Source: Hypsibius dujardini (lineage: Eukaryota > Tardigrada > Eutardigrada > Parachela > Hypsibiidae). Taken from it: 54,081 nt of DNA. The notes beneath the pieces are model-generated. The model saw only the letters and a list, made by a program, of their open reading frames with translations, had not been told where the DNA came from and did not search any database. The stretch lies in assembly GCA_001579985.1 (NCBI GenBank), contig LRSR01005344.1:1-54081 (forward strand), given 5' to 3'. Positions 43,902-54,081 of this stretch are shown here, piece by piece. Position 1 is the first letter of the stretch; every line of letters begins with the position of its first letter. The position numbers and the translations under genes are program-made.

Positions 43902-46900
43902 ATGTCAAGAAGGCAGTTTTTGCTTGCACTGGTCATGCTTATGTCGACTGATCTGGGCCACTCAACTTCGGGCGACGACGAGGTCCCCCATTCATCGTGC
44001 TACAACGTCCCTCACACGCATAATGAGTGGCCAGCTGTGGCTACCATATGCAAGGCAGTGGGGGACATTTACATAATCCCTGACAACTTTAACATCTCCC
44101 GCTTGCATTGGGGGATCGGACAGCTGAACATTACTGGCGGTTGTGTCAGAAGCAATCCTGTTACCCCTATACCCTCAAGATCAATTCTTTTAACGGTACA
44201 CTTAGAGCGTTTCACCACAACGGAGCGCTATTTACGGTTTCCGATCGACAAGTTTTTCAGCAACGTGAAGTCACAGTTGGAGCTGGTTAGCTTGACGGAT
44301 GTGAAACTGGTCAAGATAACGAAATGGGATTTCAGCGGCTTCCAACGCTTGCAGACTCTTCGCTTGATCCGAGTGCAAGTAACAGAAATCAATGATGACA
44401 TATTTGAAAGCCTCACATCGGAAGGGTCGTCGCCCGTACTCGCTCATGTCGAAATTCGGCACGGGCAAGTCACTTCTTTAGATTGGGCCTTCTTAGAACC
44501 GATCTCAGAAAGCCTTAAGGTACGGCCATGGATTAAGACGGGGGCTTTTTAAGGGCCCTTACCTATCTGAATTAGGACCCATTATGGCAGATCCAGGGGG
44601 TAGGCAAATGGGCAAAGTGATTTGTTTTCAAAATTTAATTAAATACTCATCATATTACCCCGGATAATTTTAGCACTTGTAGCGGTATGGGGTTTCTGAA
44701 TTCCAACGCCCATTGGGATTTATAAACACTTTCATATATTCCAGTTTTTCCATCACATTTCCGGTTTATTGAAATCCAACATAAGTTCACAATTGATAGC
44801 TGCAAATGATAATATGGTACCAATATTCAAACAAGTCCAAGGACTTCACAGGCCATGGAACCCTGAGATGGATCTTGAACGTTCGTTAGGGTCAACGAAA
44901 CCAATACAGCGACGTCGATCTCGCACGAAAAATTTTGCTCCCCAAGTCGTCATGACTTGCTGGGAAATTCCTTAAGAATTGCTTTTTCAACATGCTGAAA
45001 AGTACGGCAAAACTGCCATGCTACGCATTTTTATTAACGCAATGGTAACAACAAAAAAGTAGGTAGAAATTGCCGAAACTGAAAAGTACTGAAGAACATG
45101 TTTCCAAAATATTACTTTTGAATGGCCAAAAAAACTCTTGCCTCCCCCCGGGCTGTTGATGCTTAAGTGTAACAAACACATTTGAAGGGGCAACACAGTG
45201 ATTTCACTGATTGCAGAGTATTCACCTGGAAGACTTGGAATTGGCGGCAAAGAACATCAGATGCTCAAGACAATTTAAGCTCGTGCAGGCATCCACCTTC
45301 TTTCTCCGCAATAACTCCTTCACGTCCATCGAGCAATGCATGCTTGATACCATTCACCCGGACGCATCAGTGGCGCTTGAGCTTGAAAGCAGTCACACTC
45401 GATTCTGCCCCGCAGCCGTAGGATGTGGTTGTTGCGAATTAAAGCCACTGGCTCACTGGCTCAGGAGCAACGGGATTCCCCTTGCCACACGATCGATCAG
45501 CTGCGGAAGCAACAAAACCACCTATCGGTTCGGCGCTTTTCCGGGATCACTTGTCTTCGAAAACGATACGCTGTGTAAGGATTTTTTAGTTACACCGTTC
45601 TGATAACTGAATGGCCTCGTATCAGTGGCGGATTGAGGTGGGCCCGAACGGAATGGCAAACCTGTTTGAGGGCGAGGCATATTTTGTTGCCACCCACGAC
45701 CAGGCGAGCGGCAACCTTTATCATTAAACGGCTTAAAAAAAGTTTGCCATAGCCCTCTCCCTCCCCTCGGGAGCGACAAGGTCATTTTGGCCTACCGAGG
45801 GGTGCAGTGACTGGTCAACGGTTAATCCGTCACTGTCGCGAAGAATTTGATGCTTATTTCAGGCCCTCTAAAACCGTTTCAACCGTACACAATCAGGACC
45901 ACGATGGGTACAACAACCACGGTCAGGCCATCGGCACAACCCGGTAAGTCAACAAAACACATGAGAAGTACTTGCCCGTGTGCGTTTTTTGAATTTGCTT
46001 GATGCTAAGTTATGAAAAAATTATGCTCGAGGAAGAAATTTTACGGGGCCAAAATAATCTGGCAAACTCTATGGGGACTTTTTCTTTGGGTAGTTTGCAT
46101 TCTAAATAAGTTCTGCAAAAAGCGACAAAATTCCACACCAGCAGGGACACGGCTAGGGGCATTACAGATAAGAACCAGGACCCATAAGCGAAGGAGGAAG
46201 GAGTCAGTGAAAAGTCAAACTGTTATTTTTGTTTTGTTTTAGTTTACAGGGGTGTGAAAATCTGAATTCTAGAGTCCCGCGGGATTTCAAAATGTTTTAA
46301 AAAAACTGTTGTGAGAGAGTTGTCGAGTTAGTAAAAAGTGATCACATAGTTTATCGCATTCGCGGATACTGAGTATCAAGGGTATCTCGGGTATCGAAGT
46401 AATGTTGAGTATCAAGGCCATCACGGATATTCAGTGCATAAAAAATATCACGAGGATTGAGGGAATCACGGTAATCACGGGTATTCATTGTTTTAATGGT
46501 ATGAAGGGAATCAAGGATATCCCAATTGTCGGGGTTATGATGAATGTCTCAGATAATCGAATATGAACATCACGATTATCGAGGCTAGTACAGGCATCGA
46601 CGATATCAAGGATGTCAGGCTTAGGAGTATCAGGAAGATCTCACGTATCTTGAGTATCCCGGGTATCTCGGATATCACGGCTTTCCGGGGTATCACGGAA
46701 ATCCAGTAAAATAACGTAATAATATACCTTATCGATATTTAATTTATTTTTTATCAAGGGGGCTTTGCCCCCCTTCTTTAACCTCTGAACCCCTTATTCT
46801 TCCCACCATTAGAAATCTCTATTCACCTTAGCAGCTCGTTATTGTCACCATGACTCGCACCTTGACACCATTGATACCTTGATACCACGCTTGAACATCC

Positions 46901-49900
46901 TCACACATGTGATCAAGTGTCATTCGATACTTTGATACTTAGTATCATCCCGGGTATCAGTTCTAGGATCGCTTCTTACTAACTCAACGCATCTACCGTT
47001 GTGTTGCATTGAACGTGAGATTTGCCTGTAGTCCAATATTTAGATTTTTAGTAAGTAGAGCCAAAGATTTAGCAAGATTTTGGAAGAAAATGGCATTTTG
47101 ACCCTTTGCCTGACCCCTCGCACTTTCCCATGGCATTGGTCCTCACATGTTGATACCATAAACGAGTCACATTCCCACCACCACCGACATTCAGTATATC
47201 TGTGCTTTCAGATCAACTTTGGCATTAGAAGACCTGCAGTTTTTTACAAGAAGATTTTTGCTTTCAGGATTTACCTGTGAGTCCCCATTTAAACAGTATT
47301 ACGACGGTTGTTACTGGTTCAGCACAGCCAACCACACGCTTAATTGGGAGAGGGCCAACAGTTACTGCAGGTACAAAATTTTGCACATGGTCGTGCGGCT
47401 TATTTGATAATCCTAATGATTTTGAACTGCGTGTTGCTGTAGTCTTATGAATTCTTCACTCGTCATCATTCGCAATGATGACGACAACAGCTTCGTACGA
47501 GGTGCGTAATGTGCTTCTGGTATATCTTTATTTTACTCCAAATCTGCGTTACCCATGGCACTGGCATATCCACAAATCCGCTCAAAAATTCCCAATCCAT
47601 CTGTCCTTTTGTGCACCAGACAATATAGCTACCGTCAGTTCAGCTTGGATTGGATATCGACGGGCAGACGGCACACTTCAACAGCATCAATTTCTGAGCA
47701 GTGATGGGCTGATTGTGAGTATTACCCAACAGACGTTCACCATTCATAGTAGTTGTGTGAATGTTCCAGAATCGTTTTATTTTGGTCCTCTAAAGGTCAA
47801 CATCAATTTATATAACAACTTTGACAACACGCTTCAGCCTGATCCATTCTACTGCTTCGCTATCAGCTCGCGTGATTCATCAAAAATATGGCTACCCTCT
47901 CATTGCGGTGACGAAAGAGTTTTCGCATGCAGCTACTTCCATCATCGACAGTGTAACTCAACAGCTGACCAATGTCCAATACTGATACGCTTACTGAGAA
48001 ACCTGATGTGTGCCTGTATTTTTCAGATCGGCCGACAGTTCCTGATATGGCTAGTCTGGAACTTGCTCAATGTTCCCCGAGTTGTGATCCCGACTGGATG
48101 CTGTCCGCTGAAACTCAGTTTTGTTATAAAGTGAAGCCAGAAAAAGTCACGTATCGTATGGCGAAGGACGCGTGTGAAAACGAAGCCCACGACAGTAATC
48201 TTGTGCACTTGGAGTCTTGGAATGAGTTTAAACTAGTTCAAGGTAAGTGAACCCTTCCAAAGTCGACCCCTTTTGGAACGACACCATTTACCGAAATCTT
48301 TCCTGGTCGGTTCAGTTGATTTTCACACACAGTCACACACATTGCACCACTCTTAAGAAAGAGGCAATTGTTTCTATCCCGTAACTGTATTGCCCATCAG
48401 GTAGGTCCAGCACCCAGGATGTGGAACATGTCAACACACAGCAGAGGCCAAGTTCCACAGCCTGTGTGCTGGTCCCAACTGGCGGGATGATACAGTATAT
48501 TTTCTTTCTATATTAGCTTAAGGATGCACAGAACAGTCAGTAGCGTCTTTTGATATGACTGCGGTCGTTTTTGCGCGCTTGTTGAAGAATTGGTTGAACG
48601 TTGCGGAACCCTCTAGAAACAATCTCCGAACAGGAAACTCAAGGCGTATGCACGTCAGAGGCGCTACAAAAAATGAATTTAATCTGATAGGGCAAACAAC
48701 AGGATTTTAACCTACTGGAGGGAGTGGCAACTCACCCCCCTCCCTTGCGGGGTTGGGCAACGGTCTGCCAAAACAGTTAATCCGCCACTGCGAACAATCC
48801 GCCTTAGAAAATGTGTAGCAAGTAGCTCACGGAGTTTCACCTTCTCTATTATTTCTATTTGTGCAGGAATTATATTGGGCCTTTTTGAAGTGCTCTCGCA
48901 AAGTGAATACTGGATTGCGGTGGGGATTGAGACCTCAACAAAGCGGCGTTGGCAATACCGTCAGGCACCACAAACAGTTAAGGTGGGCACTTTCATTCGC
49001 ATTTTCAGACTGGGTTTCCGGGAAGTATTGCTCAAATTCATTACTACTTACATAGATAATATCCCGGAGTGATTATGATCTGGGTCTAAAAGGCGCACCG
49101 GAGATGCACCCATCGAACCATACTTGGAGCATTAGATCATCAACGTGCCAGGTGTTCAGGCCAGCATATATTGTCCCCAATGTGAGCAGCTGGAATTCTG
49201 CCAGCAGCTGGACGAATGTTCGCTGCAGCCTCCTGCTGCCCAGCATTTGCAAGCGCCCAGCATTCACAAGCAAATCAACAACGGCGGCAATCTCTAACTC
49301 GTCGACACACTTCGTCGGTATATTATTCCTCCCAAAAAATTAGATCAAATATTAGAGGCATCGCGGTCGTCAATTTGTGCCGTCAATCATTAAAGTGTAT
49401 CAAAAAAGGTTTGATGAACGAGTTCAAACAAGTGATCAGCCGGAGCTGTCAAGGAAAATTAGCTGAACGCATTTGACCGAGTCGGAAGGCACCCGAGCTG
49501 TCAACAATTGAAAATTGCGAATAGACCAATCACAGCCTTTAGTTTTGTCGCGCAAGGCTTAACATTTCGCTTGCTCGCTGATAGTACTTTTTGACACCCT
49601 TTTTTAACACCATTTTTGACAGCAAAAATATGACGACCGCACTGCTTGTATTAGAGCGAATGCGCTCGTCAACGTGCTACCTGTATACGAAGCGTGTTAA
49701 CAAAGTTTTGATAAATGAATTTGAAAAACCGATCACCGGGAGCAGTCAACGAAACTCAATCAGCAAATTTCAGAATTTTGCTGATCACTTTTGACTGAGC
49801 TGACAGCCAGGCGACCTATCAGCGATAGTAAGACGGCGAGAGATTAACACCCATCAATACCCTTTTTATTACCCTTTTCTGAAAACTTGTATTACTGTTT

Positions 49901-51441
49901 TAATTGGCAATCTTATTGTCTCTAATAATTCCAAATATTATAAAGCAAAATGAATTGGTTTATGCCTTAGCTATCCCCGTAAGATTTGAGCTTTCAATCC
50001 GGAGTACTATGTTCTTCTATCACTTCAGAGACGCATATTTCGGTTCAGGCAAGCAATGTTATAGGCCAGACAAAGTTGTTCGACCCGTACGCTTGACAAA
50101 TCTGGGGCCGCAAATAACTCCACCCAATTCTACCACAATAGTTCCCAACGAATGTAACTAATGCGGGAATCAACTCATTGGCTGCTAGCTTTGCCACTGA
50201 CAAGGGAACAATCACCAGTGTAAATCTCCGATCGTGACCAAACTTTTTTCTTGAATACCACGTCCCCTAACATGATTTTAAAAATATGACTCGCGGCAAA
50301 GAGTTCCCCGTTCAACGGGGAGAAATTCGGGAAGATTCCAATCGGCGCACGTACATTGCAATAGTCCTGAGCGCTTGATTGAATGATTGAATAAGCGCTT
50401 GATTGACGGCACGTAACGGCACATACAAAAACATGTGCTGTGCTGTGCGTGTGTGCTGTGCTGGTTGTATACTCAAGTACAATGCAGTTCAGTACTACTG
50501 CAGTATTTTTCAAACAATTTTTTAACAAACTTGGACAAAAAACAAAACAATTTTTAAAGTAGCTAAAGCCAGATTTTAATATAAGAAATATAGGTGCTCT
50601 TTTTGGGAACAATTAGGCAAAACACGCATATTTTTATTTCTTATAATAAAATCTGGCCTTAGCTACTTCAAAAATTGTTGTTGTTTGTCCAATTTCGTTG
50701 AACAAAATTGTCCAAAAAATACTGTATTAGTACTGAACTGCTTTGTACTTGAGTACGCAACCAGCACAGCACACACGCACAGCACATGTTTTTGTACGTG
50801 TCGTTACGTGCCGTCAATCAAGCGCTTATTCAATCATTCAATCAAGCGCTCGACTATTCCAATGTACTTGCGCCAATTGAGATCTTTCCGAATTTCTCCC
50901 CGTTGAACGGGGAACTCTTTGCCGCGAGTCATATTTTTAAAATCATGTTAGGGGACATTGTATTCAAGAAAAAAGTTTGGTCACGATCGGAGATTTGCAC
51001 TGGTGATCGCTCCCTTGTGAGATGTCTAAATCATTATGGGATGCAATCTGACGGTGCATGCTGTCAGTGTTTTAAGGAGACTTGGATAGCATCATCGTCA
51101 TCTATTTTGTTTGCAATGCATAATAAATTTTGAATTAATGGGTTTCAGGCTCGACTTTGGCACGGACCATCTCCAGCACTTCTGCACCCATTACAACTCC
51201 TCATGTTCCCCGACCGAGTGTGCAGCCGAGCGCATCCACAGCACCTCCGACCATGTTGACTCAACCAAGTGTCACTGAGAAAACTGCGACCAAGGGTCCC
51301 ATTCTCTCAGACGTTGAGGTTGCAATTGTTGCAAGCATTGCAGTCCTCGCTTCATTCGTCGTTGTATTATTTTTGGAATTGCAATATCTGCGCCGGCAGC
51401 AAGATAAAAGAAATGCTCTAGAACAAACCAACGATCCTTGA
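43902..51441 (+). CDS. A': kinase-less copy of receptor A, open through the transmembrane segment
   Basis: Twelve exons: 43902-44519, 45217-45574, 45863-45943, 47268-47370, 47443-47501, 47620-47714, 47796-47952, 48027-48242, 48867-48982, 49104-49317, 49971-50153, 51149-51441; 2493 bp, 830 aa plus stop. Ten of the first eleven exons equal those of gene A or differ by +3 (exon 2) or +9 (exon 11); all splice sites and phases are kept and no internal stop is seen. It has the signal peptide MSRRQFLLALVMLM, LRR-like module, both lectin-like domains, stalk and transmembrane helix (VAIVASIAVLASFVVVLFL), then stops with TGA where gene A reads CGA, about 17 residues past the membrane. Kinase exons do not exist downstream: the homology ends near 51.52 kb. 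The predicted product is a membrane receptor with an intact ectodomain and no signalling domain. A recently silenced gene is the alternative. Confidence 0.75.
45623..45835. mobile_element. hAT-like MITE in A' intron 2
   Basis: Inverted-duplicate partner of 9775-9991: begins cagtggcggattgaggtggg and ends gttaatccgtcactg. These ends match the hAT-type cagtggcgga terminus better than the left copy does. No clear 8-bp target duplication. Confidence 0.5.
46310..47010. repeat. (GATACCnnn)n foldback-like element in A' intron 3
   Basis: Partner of 8085-9285 in reverse orientation: ggtatc-type words at 46.37-46.70 kb, gatacc-type words at 46.86-46.95 kb, and ends gagttagtaaaaagtgatca / cttactaactcaacgcatc. 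It is about 500 bp shorter than the left copy, mostly through fewer repeat units. Confidence 0.6.
48690..48790. mobile_element. Truncated hAT-like MITE in A' intron 8
   Basis: Counterpart of the element at 6124-6339: the end ttaatccgccactg and its flank cgaacaat are kept, but the other end and its target duplication are deleted. Internal sequence has diverged. Confidence 0.5.
50201..51017. mobile_element. 817-bp hairpin MITE, copy 2, in A' intron 11
   Basis: Nearly identical to copy 1 (38253-39070), with the same ends caaggg / cccttg and ~390-bp inverted arms. It is flanked by tga on both sides (50198-50200 and 51018-51020). The left arm shows the uninterrupted site (gacatctcagtggc, 4891-4904, one tca), so the insertion came after the inverted duplication. 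It lies in an intron and leaves the A' reading frame untouched. Confidence 0.9.
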
Positions 51442-51589
51442 ACATAGTTTCGTTCGGCTTCAGATGGAGGGAAGTTTGCATCGAATTTTGGGATTGGATA
51501 CGCTGACTGTACACCTGCGGCCTGATTTTTACACCTTTCTTGCTACGAAAAGTTTGGTTTTTTGTTGTAAACGTTTCCTCACGTTGTCC

Positions 51590-51780
51590 CACGTCGTTGG
51601 TTGATGTTTCTTCACGTTGCCATACGTTGGTAGACGTTGCCCTGCGTTGCTCTGCATTGCCCTGCATTGGTTGATGTTGCCTCACGTTGCCCAACGTTGG
51701 TGGACGTTGCCATACGTTGGTAGACGTTGCCCAACGTTGCAACGCGTTGGTTGACGTTGTCCATCGTTTGCCAAACAATC
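51590..51780. repeat. GTTG-rich minisatellite
   Basis: Imperfect repeats of cgttgcc, acgttgg and tagacgttgcc, about 10 bp per unit. It starts soon after homology with gene A ends (near 51.52 kb), close to the outer border of the right arm. Confidence 0.7.
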
Positions 51781-51889
51781 AATCGACGGACGGATAACAG
51801 ACGGATGAGTTGACAAGAGACAGACAATCAGTAGACCTCCGACTACTGGCCAGTTCTGGGACAAGACATTTCGCGCGTGAGCCATTGTT

Positions 51890-52250
51890 CTATATACTTA
51901 CTTATACTTACATACTTATACTTATACTTATACATATAGTAATAGCAGGTGTGTCTGCACCCACCCTGCCTGACTTATACTTATATTTATATACTTATAC
52001 TTATACTTATACTTATACTTATACTTATACTTATAGCAATAGCAGGTGTGTATGTACCAACCCTGCCTGATTCATACTTATACTTGTATATTTATTGCTA
52101 CTGCTATGAGTATAAGTTTAAGTATATAAGTATCAGTATGAATCAGGCAGGGTGGGTGCAGACACACCTGCTACTGCTATAAGCATAAGTATAAGAAAAA
52201 ATCAGGCAGGGTGGTTACAGAAGCACCAACTATAGCTATAAGTATACCGC
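51890..52250. repeat. (TATACT)n microsatellite with an alternating 27-bp spacer
   Basis: Hexanucleotide runs of cttata/tatact are split by a spacer of the type gcaggtgtgtctgcacccac then cctgcctga, present twice forward (about 51.94 and 52.04 kb) and twice inverted (about 52.14 and 52.20 kb). The block is therefore roughly palindromic. Confidence 0.75.
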
Positions 52251-52404
52251 CATGGTGAGCCTAGGTAGCCCAAAGCATGCATGAAGGCTAGTTATGGGAC
52301 AACGCGTATTAAAAAATCAGCGGTCAGTTCTGTCATACATGCATGCCTTGGGCTACCTAGGCTCACCATGGCGGTATACTTATAGCTATAGTTGGTGCTT
52401 CTGT
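52217..52404. repeat. Inverted repeat, 67-bp arms, 54-bp spacer
   Basis: Left arm 52217-52283 (acagaagcaccaactatagc ... gcatgcatg) is mirrored almost exactly at 52338-52404 (catgcatgcc ... ttggtgcttctgt). The left arm overlaps the end of the (TATACT)n block. It could be a terminal part of a foldback element; no target duplication was found. Confidence 0.8.
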
Positions 52405-52973
52405 ACCCAGTTGGTGGATTGTTCCAGGGTACGGAAAAGTAAAAGTGACTCGTTTCAAAGATCTTACCCCAACCGTAAGCTGCGAAACTATTTGACAGAA
52501 AGATTTTAGGGCCGACGCTTTCAACGGAAAGTATTAGTTGTGATTAGTCAAAAGCAGAGTTGCAAGCTAATGTTACTGATGTGTTTATCATAAAAAACAA
52601 CCCAATAAATTGTTTATCAGCAATATTAGGTGTTTTTTACATAATAAGGAAAACATAGAAATAAAACATAAGATTTTTTAACGAAAATAGATTGCTAAAA
52701 CAGGGAAGGTTAGAAGTAGTGTAAATGCTTTATGTCACAACATCTTCCGTATGTTTGTATGTTCTTATGTGCATATACTGTATATCCGACTGCATTTTAT
52801 TAGTGTCAATGCTCAGTATTTACTTCAAATACGGTAGCATAGGTCCCACATGTATAATGCCTTTTTAAAAGGGTTCCCTGCAATTTGCGTGAACAATATT
52901 ATTTCTCTGTATGTGACACCTACTCCGATAATTCGTGAAATAGGCTTTAGGAAAGACCAGTCCAACGTTTTAA
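52405..52973. other. Intergenic, no gene seen
   Basis: A/T-rich sequence with no exon-like frame and no repeat that I recognise. Confidence 0.4.
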
Positions 52974-53585
52974 CTCTCTGAAGACGGGGTGTTTTGGGTA
53001 CACGGTGTAGACGACGTTGATCCTGTTTAGGATCACTTCGTGTAAAGTGCTTAATGGGGCCATAGCGTATTGCATGAGTGGCGGCTCACACACGCTGGTA
53101 TGCATATAGCACTTTCCCTGAACATATGCAGTTGTCTTTGTACACGCACTGTCTTATACCGCCCAGAAAGAAAAGCACAACAAAGCGGTATGCAATGGAA
53201 AAGCGCATTGAGCAGCCTGAATGGTGCTTCCCAATCATTTAATTTTGTGTGTGCACTATTTAGGTGTCCTATCCTCTTTTCCAATACATCAAATTGTTTG
53301 CCTTAGAGTTTACAACAGAACTGTCGTTTTCGAATGTTTGAACGAAAATCCATGTAAATTGGAAAAATCATTTGAAATCTCCCGTACAGGGGGTGATCCC
53401 ATTTGGGATCACCCCAGATCATGCTCTTCCCAATCAAATCTTTCTAAAAACTTTTCAGATTCAAGTAGCGTTACCAATTTTAGGATCAAACGTTTTGGTT
53501 TCACTGAAATTGGTTAAGAATTGACTTCAGGCGCCCAGTTTTTGTGAAAAAGTGATCCTAAGTAAACACACCCGTCTTCAGAGAA
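52974..53585. mobile_element. 612-bp TTAA-flanked MITE (piggyBac-like)
   Basis: Ends ctctctgaagacggg and its inverse cccgtcttcagagaa form terminal inverted repeats, with ttaa on each side (52970-52973, 53586-53589). Internal repeats of aggatcactt occur near both ends, and the hairpin gggtgatcccatttgggatcaccc lies in the interior. TTAA target duplication is the mark of piggyBac-type elements; no transposase is present, so it would have moved with help from another element. Confidence 0.7.
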
Positions 53586-54081
53586 TTAAGTCGATTGTAG
53601 TTGATAATAATAACGTACAAATAACGGACTCACGACCACTTAATATTTGATCTGTTAACCATATGTTTAAGACGCTCTTATCGACTGGAAAATACTTGCA
53701 TTTTATATCCTAATGAGGTCAACTAATCTTGCAAAAGCAAAACGACAAACATGACCCAATTGCCAAACGCACGCCATAGACATACTCCCATCTCGGTAAG
53801 TGTGCACAACCCAAATCAACAAGTTTTGATCCCGCTGCCGCCGCCGCCGCCCCCGGAGTTTCGAATTGAGGGGCTTAGGGACAGTGGCGGATTAGCCGTT
53901 GGGCCGACCGGGCAATTGCACTCCCAGCATCCGAAACGACGTTGTCCCTCCTTGTTTTGCGGAAGGGGGGGGGATTCTGCCACCCTCTTCAGGTGACTTG
54001 CCATCCTCTCCAAGCAGACCTCAAAACGCCACTGTTTGGGAATGACAATACTACAATCATACAATATTATTGGATGAGGAG
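53586..54081. other. Intergenic end of window with a hAT-like MITE at 53882-54034
   Basis: The 153-bp element starts cagtggcggattagccg and ends cctcaaaacgccactg, the same family as at 6124. Its flanks cttaggga / tttgggaa match at only five of eight positions. A (gccgcc)n run lies just before it. No gene seen. Confidence 0.5.

Larger units (their letters stand above)
39212..51515. repeat. Right arm of the inverted duplication
   Basis: Mirror of the left arm (4424-30736). Differences: two deletions remove the counterparts of 13.07-21.33 and 21.87-26.45 kb; ~650 bp of unmatched DNA is present at about 42.90-43.55 kb; an 817-bp hairpin MITE sits at 50201. The 1274-bp TA-flanked element and the intron 1 foldback element are missing. 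Gene content: C' (5' truncated), B' scrap, A' (no kinase). Confidence 0.85.

Noticed and set aside
47490-47560. Premature stop in A' after the VRG residues when read through
   Set aside because: A GT-AG intron (gtgcgt ... gcaccag) removes it and joins the lectin-like domain in frame, in both A and A'.
49900-49975. Lost splice acceptor in A' exon 11 (ttttag to ttttaa)
   Set aside because: The acceptor ccttag/CTATCC slightly downstream is conserved in both arms and is the only one that keeps phase.
53751-53996. Proline-run open frame near the window end
   Set aside because: Made of a (gccgcc)n run and a hAT-like MITE.

Overview
The window is animal nuclear DNA. Multi-exon genes with GT-AG introns of roughly 60 bp to 2.4 kb encode receptor tyrosine kinases and related surface proteins, and the gaps are full of cut-and-paste transposon debris, MITEs, foldback elements and a DIRS-like retrotransposon. 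An invertebrate is likely; I cannot place the lineage from the sequence alone.

Layout. 200-1297 (-) is a dead DD37D mariner transposase. 2320-12538 (-) is gene A, a receptor kinase of 16 exons (signal peptide, LRR-like module, two C-type-lectin-like domains, transmembrane segment, tyrosine kinase). 14780-21945 (+) is gene B, head-to-head with A, with an LRR-like module, transmembrane segment and kinase. 22.2-25.9 kb (-) is a decayed DIRS-like element, itself hit by a MITE. 26795-31700 (-) is gene C, with two LRR-like modules, a Thr-rich stalk and a GPI-type tail. 32711-36387 (-) is gene D, with one module, a mucin-like stalk and a GPI-type tail. From about 39.2 kb the left part of the window is repeated in reverse: 39446-41846 (+) is a broken copy of C (C'), 42.2-42.8 kb (-) is a scrap of B (B'), and 43902-51441 (+) is a copy of A (A') that is open through twelve exons and stops just after its transmembrane segment. 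The last 2.6 kb holds simple repeats and MITEs.

The large-scale structure is a diverged inverted duplication: left arm about 4424-30736, right arm about 39212-51515, unique spacer about 8.5 kb. The right arm has lost most of gene B and the DIRS-like region through two deletions. Its outer end falls inside the receptor gene, so A' has no kinase.

Taken together this is a cluster of one receptor family in two forms: kinases that can signal (A, B) and family members with the same LRR-like module but no kinase (A', C, D, perhaps C'). All intact genes keep the same module boundaries and intron phases (phase 0 between the two module exons, phase 1 before the stalk). My splice models close in frame for A (1254 aa), B (820 aa), C (845 aa), D (710 aa) and A' (830 aa). 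A sensor-plus-decoy recognition locus is a reasonable inference; ligands and functions are unknown.
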